DNA from: Streptomyces sp. 1222.5
GTDB lineage: Bacteria; Actinomycetota; Actinomycetes; Streptomycetales; Streptomycetaceae
Length of the DNA: 64,000 nt
Assembly (NCBI RefSeq): GCF_900105245.1
Contig: NZ_FNSZ01000002.1
Coordinates: 62,001 to 126,000, forward strand
Direction: 5' to 3'
Part shown: positions 61,601 through 64,000 of the stretch, piece after piece
Layout: the number at the start of each line of letters is the position of its first letter
Numbering within the stretch: position 1 is the first letter of the stretch
Translations under genes and position numbers: made by a program
The notes under the pieces: generated by a model
What the model saw: only the letters and a program-made list of their open reading frames with translations
What the model was told of the DNA's origin: nothing
Databases searched by the model: none

Positions 61601-64000
61601 CGGGGTCGACCAGTTCGGCGGGCAGTTCGGCGCGCTCGGCGACGAGGGCGCGCAGCACCCCCAGCGCGTCGGCGCCGGTGTCGGCCGTTTCCTCGGCAGC
61701 CGTGGCGTCCACGGCCGCCGTGGCCGGTGCCGCTGTCGTGCCCGCGGTCCGCGTGGCCGGTCCCGTCGGAACGGCGGAGGCGGCGGGGGCCGGACGGCGC
61801 ACGGCCGCCGGCACCCCCTCGCGCGGCGCCTGCTCACAGGGGTTGGCGAGGAAGGAGAACTCCTGCCCGACCTCCAGGGGCCGGATGAGCCGGTCCTCGA
61901 AGAGCCGCTCCAGAGCGAGGGGCGCTCCCGCGACGAACGCGGCTCCGGCGACGGCCAGGACCCCGCGCAGCGACTCGTCGTCGGTGTTGAGGGCGACGGC
62001 GGGGATGCCGGTGGCGGCCTGGGCGAGGCCGGTGAGGACCCGTCCGGGGCCGACCTCGACGAACAGGTCGACGTGACGGGCGGCCTCGCGCACCGCCTGC
62101 GTGAAGCGGACGGGGCCGGTGATCTGCGCGGTGAGCAGCGCGGCCAGGTCCGTCTCCTGGGTCAGCCCCTCGCCGGTGACGGTGGAGATGACCGGCGCGG
62201 AGGGGGCGCCGAGGCGGGCGGTGGCCAGCCAGTCGCCGAACGTCGCGGCGGAGCCGGCGACGAGTGGCGAGTGGAAGGCGTGCGAGACCTTGAGGGGGAT
62301 GCAGGCGACGCTGGCGCGCTCGGCGCGGCGCCCCACCTCCTCGATGTCCGCGGGTGAACCGGCGACGACGGTCTGCTCCGGGCCGTTGTACCCGGAGATG
62401 ACGGCGTCGAGGCCGGCGAGGAGTTCCTCGGCCTGCTCGGGTGCGGTTGCGAGCGAGGCCATCGTGCCCGGGTCGCCGTGCTGGGCCATGGCCCGGCCGC
62501 GTACCCGTGCCGCTTCGAGGAGCGTCTCCTCGTCGAGGGCCTGCGCCCAGTGCAGGGCGGACAGTTCGCCGAGGCTGTGGCCGACGGCGACGGACGCCTC
62601 CAGCCGCAGGGTGTCGAGGACGCGCAGGCCCGCGGCGGAGCCGGTGGCGATGCGCGGCTGGGCCACGTCGGTGGCGACCATGTCGCCGGTGGTGGGCAGT
62701 GCGGCCCGGGCGAAGACCTCGGCTGCCTCGGGGAAGCGACGGCTCAGCGCCCCTCCGCCGGCGCCGTGACCGGAGCCCTGGCCCGGGAAGAGGAAGCCGA
62801 TCCGGGCGCGTCCGTCCGCCCGGCCGAGGAAGCCTCGGCCGTCGGCGGCTGTGTACGACGTCTCTCCCGTCTCCAGCAGGCCGGCGAGGTGGGTGAGGCG
62901 GCGCTCGGCGTCCTCCGGGGAGGAGACGACGACGGCCGCGCGGTACGGCAGCCCGCGCAGCTCCCGCTGGAGCGTGGCGGCGAGGTCGGCGACCTGGCCG
63001 TAGGAGACCTGGGCGGCGAAGGCGGCGACCTCGGTCAGCCGCGCGCGCAGCGACTTCGGGGACTCACCGTCCAGGACGAGGAGCTCGCAGTCCTGCGAGG
63101 CGTTCGCGAGGGTGGCGGAGCGCCTGCTGGGGGCCGTGCGCCGCCGCCCGGCGGGCTCGTCGAGGACGATGTGGGTGTTGATGCCGCCGAAGCCCATGGC
63201 GGTGACGCCGGCTCGGCGCGGCGCGTCCTCGGGCCAGGCCTCGGCCTTGCGCAGCGCTGTGAGGTTGGCCTGGTCGTCGGCGAGCAGTTCGTGCGGGTCG
63301 ACGGTGCCGATGGCCGGCGGGAGGGTCTGGTGGTCGACGGCCATGGCCGCCTTGATCAGACCGGCGACGCCGGCGGCGGCCTTGGTGTGGCCGATCATGC
63401 CCTTGATGGAGGTGATGGCCGCGCGCGGCGCGTCGGGGTCGGCCTCGCGGCGGGCGCCCATGAGGGCGGTCAGCTCGGTGGCGTCGCCGACGGCGGTGCC
63501 GGTGCCGTGGCCCTCGAAGAGCCGGACGGTCTCGATGCCGAACCCGGCCCGGTCGTAGGCCCGCTTGAGGGCGAGCTGGTATCCGCTGACCTCGGGGCGG
63601 GTGATGCCGCCCTGGCCGTCGGAGGAGACGCCCCAGCCCGCGATGGTCGCGTAGACGCGGTGGCCGGCGGCGAGGGCGTCCTCCTCGCGCATCAGGACGA
63701 TCATGCCGCAGCCCTCGCCCGGCCAGAAGCCGTTGGAGCCGCGGTCGTACAGGCGCATCTCGCCCTTGGCGAGCGCGCCGGTCTTGGCGAAGCCGATGAT
63801 CTCGAAGGGGTCGATCGACAGGTCGACGCCGCCGGCGACGGCGACGTCGATGTCACCGTTGACCAGCGCGGTGCCCGCGGTGGTGACCGAGAGCAGCGAG
63901 GAGGAGCAGGCGCCGTCGACGGTGTAGCCGCCGCCGTTGAGGTCGAAGTGGTTGCAGATCCGGCCGGCGATGGTGTTGGCGAGTCCGCCGGCGAGGGTGT
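58665..64000 (-). CDS. pksE: Iterative enediyne polyketide synthase PksE, 3' part
   Basis: 1,778 codons; the N-terminal start is beyond the right edge. Order: partial KS with active Cys (codon 63906-63908, DGACSSSLL), His in HGTGT and GHTKAAAG; AT (FPGQGSGHG near 62800, GHSLGE near 62580); ACP with the phosphopantetheine Ser at 61566-61568 (LDDLHMSS); KR (LLVTGGGKGISAE near 60860, Tyr in HYATANEW); DH (DHLLDGNLLLP near 60040); and a C-terminal integrated phosphopantetheinyl transferase (ACDIEAV near 59000, WGAVECLRK near 58860). This KS-AT-ACP-KR-DH-PPT set is unique to enediyne synthases and makes the polyene from eight malonyl units. It is followed by the thioesterase. Nine- versus ten-membered type cannot be read here directly, but the apoprotein and SgcF homologue indicate nine-membered. 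Confidence 0.95.
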   Translation of the reverse strand, partial: TLAGGLANTIAGRICNHFDLNGGGYTVDGACSSSLLSVTTAGTALVNGDIDVAVAGGVDLSIDPFEIIGFAKTGALAKGEMRLYDRGSNGFWPGEGCGMIVLMREEDALAAGHRVYATIAGWGVSSDGQGGITRPEVSGYQLALKRAYDRAGFGIETVRLFEGHGTGTAVGDATELTALMGARREADPDAPRAAITSIKGMIGHTKAAAGVAGLIKAAMAVDHQTLPPAIGTVDPHELLADDQANLTALRKAEAWPEDAPRRAGVTAMGFGGINTHIVLDEPAGRRRTAPSRRSATLANASQDCELLVLDGESPKSLRARLTEVAAFAAQVSYGQVADLAATLQRELRGLPYRAAVVVSSPEDAERRLTHLAGLLETGETSYTAADGRGFLGRADGRARIGFLFPGQGSGHGAGGGALSRRFPEAAEVFARAALPTTGDMVATDVAQPRIATGSAAGLRVLDTLRLEASVAVGHSLGELSALHWAQALDEETLLEAARVRGRAMAQHGDPGTMASLATAPEQAEELLAGLDAVISGYNGPEQTVVAGSPADIEEVGRRAERASVACIPLKVSHAFHSPLVAGSAATFGDWLATARLGAPSAPVISTVTGEGLTQETDLAALLTAQITGPVRFTQAVREAARHVDLFVEVGPGRVLTGLAQAATGIPAVALNTDDESLRGVLAVAGAAFVAGAPLALERLFEDRLIRPLEVGQEFSFLANPCEQAPREGVPAAVRRPAPAASAVPTGPATRTAGTTAAPATAAVDATAAEETADTGADALGVLRALVAERAELPAELVDPDSRLLDDLHMSSITVGQIVNQAASRLGIAAAQVPTNFATATLAELAEALDTLVSTGGTVESDTPVVAGAAPWARPFAVDLDEVARPHAAADGTDGDWELFATDGHPYAERLRRELAGAGVGAGVLAVLAKGCGRQEVDRVLAAAHSALAGDRARRFVLVQDGRGAAGLVKTLHQEATYLRTTVVHTPAVPDVVERVVAEVAATTRFAEVHYDDAGARRVPTLRALPVAAQRTESPLDASDVLLVTGGGKGISAECALAVAQRTGAKLAVLGRSDPAQDPELAENLERMRADGVRVHYARADVTAPEQVTAAVAELTQELGAITGLLHGAGRNEPNALGRLTPQDFERTFAPKVDGLRTVLDTVGADGLKLLVTFGSIIGRAGLRGEAHYATANEWLADLTEEVARTHPNMRARCVEWSVWSGVGMGEKLSVVETLSREGITPVSPDQGVDILLRLIEDPDAPVVTVVSGRTEGIDTVRRDLPALPMLRFTGNPLVRYHGVELVTEVELNAGTDPYLSDHLLDGNLLLPAVIGMEAMTQVASAVTGNTGAPVIEGAKFLRPIVVPPNGSTRIRIAATVTGPDAVDVAIHAEDTGFVAEHFRARLLFNAAAAPDGPPLQVPEDTPVVPLDPAADLYGSVLFQGARFQRLRRFHRAAARHVDAEVTVQQRPEGWFAGFLPGELLLADPGMRDALMHGNQVCVPDATLLPSGVERIHALGSGDHVPDRLRYTAVERSRDGDTYVYDIAVRDEHGTVVERWDGLTLHAVRKTDGSGPWVAPLLGPYLERSLEDVVGSRIAVAVEPHGETPAGSVAQRRSFTADAAARALGSPVAVRHRPDGRPELEPARHMSMSAAHGLGVTLSAVSDTEVACDIEAVSMRSADEWRGLLGEHAAVAELVARETGEAPDTAATRVWGAVECLRKAGIMAGAPLTVLPRRKDAWVVFAAGDLRIATFVTALRDALEPAVFAFLTHETQLTEGRA

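Overview
The window is high-GC DNA with dense, translationally coupled genes and many GTG starts, as in Streptomyces or a close actinomycete. It holds most of one biosynthetic gene cluster for a nine-membered, protein-bound (chromoprotein) enediyne. The main evidence is a secreted apoprotein of the macromomycin/auromomycin type (14784-15224), the C-terminal 1,778 codons of an enediyne polyketide synthase (58665 to the right edge), a tyrosine 2,3-aminomutase almost identical in its core to SgcC4 of the C-1027 pathway (11228-12841), and a full benzoxazolinate branch. No RNA genes, insertion sequences or CRISPR arrays were seen.

Layout. 172-5667: five coupled genes (three ATP-grasp ligases, a serine acetyltransferase, a cysteine-synthase-like PLP enzyme) that look like a small amino-acid/peptide cassette, followed by a convergent MFS exporter. 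7344-12841: P450, chorismatase, aryl-CoA ligase and aminomutase in one direction. 12922-15224: drug exporter and apoprotein, divergent. 15379-21262: FAD oxidase, zinc-ribbon methyltransferase, epoxide hydrolase and a leaderless solute-binding-like protein. 21339-29696: benzoxazolinate genes on the minus strand (two PaaK-type adenylating enzymes, ADIC synthase and its amidotransferase, ADIC dehydrogenase, P450, O-methyltransferase). 29825-34398: MMPL transporter, alpha/beta hydrolase and membrane acyltransferase. 34637-40642: beta-tyrosine NRPS genes (fused A-PCP, MbtH-like, free condensation enzyme), a flavin monooxygenase and a P450. 40809-45647: FAD monooxygenase, SgcJ-like protein, second flavin monooxygenase and SgcC-type hydroxylase. 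45654-54093: ThDP enzyme, MppJ-like C-methyltransferase, TyrA-like dehydrogenase, small proteins, GMC oxidoreductase and partner. 54375-56236: two pathway regulators (StrR/ParB type and AraC type). 56315-64000: P450, flavin reductase, hotdog thioesterase and the PKS.

How the parts work together (family knowledge plus inference). The PKS and thioesterase make the polyene precursor of the core. The epoxide hydrolase opens a core epoxide. TyrA supplies tyrosine, the aminomutase makes beta-tyrosine, the A-PCP loads it, the flavin enzymes hydroxylate it with reduced flavin from the single reductase, and the free C domain esterifies it to the core. The chorismate branch makes a methoxylated benzoxazolinate that the membrane acyltransferase attaches. 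The exporters and the apoprotein give export and self-protection.

The least expected result is regulatory. A 16-bp element (GCATCTY-N6-TGC as read on one strand) sits 59-134 bp upstream of at least 13 transcription units from 14.5 to 48.5 kb, always in the same orientation relative to the gene. A second operator-like element (GTTK-N7-CAAC with core TSAARCAAC) marks the 47-54 kb genes and the apoprotein promoter. The left arm (0-12.8 kb) has neither. Other oddities are an apoprotein that has lost one of its two family disulfides, a chorismatase/aryl-CoA ligase pair beside an otherwise benzoxazolinate-type pathway, and an MppJ-like phenylpyruvate C-methyltransferase. No halogenase, sugar genes or the remaining enediyne core genes (E1-E5, E8, E11 types) are present; they may lie beyond the right edge.
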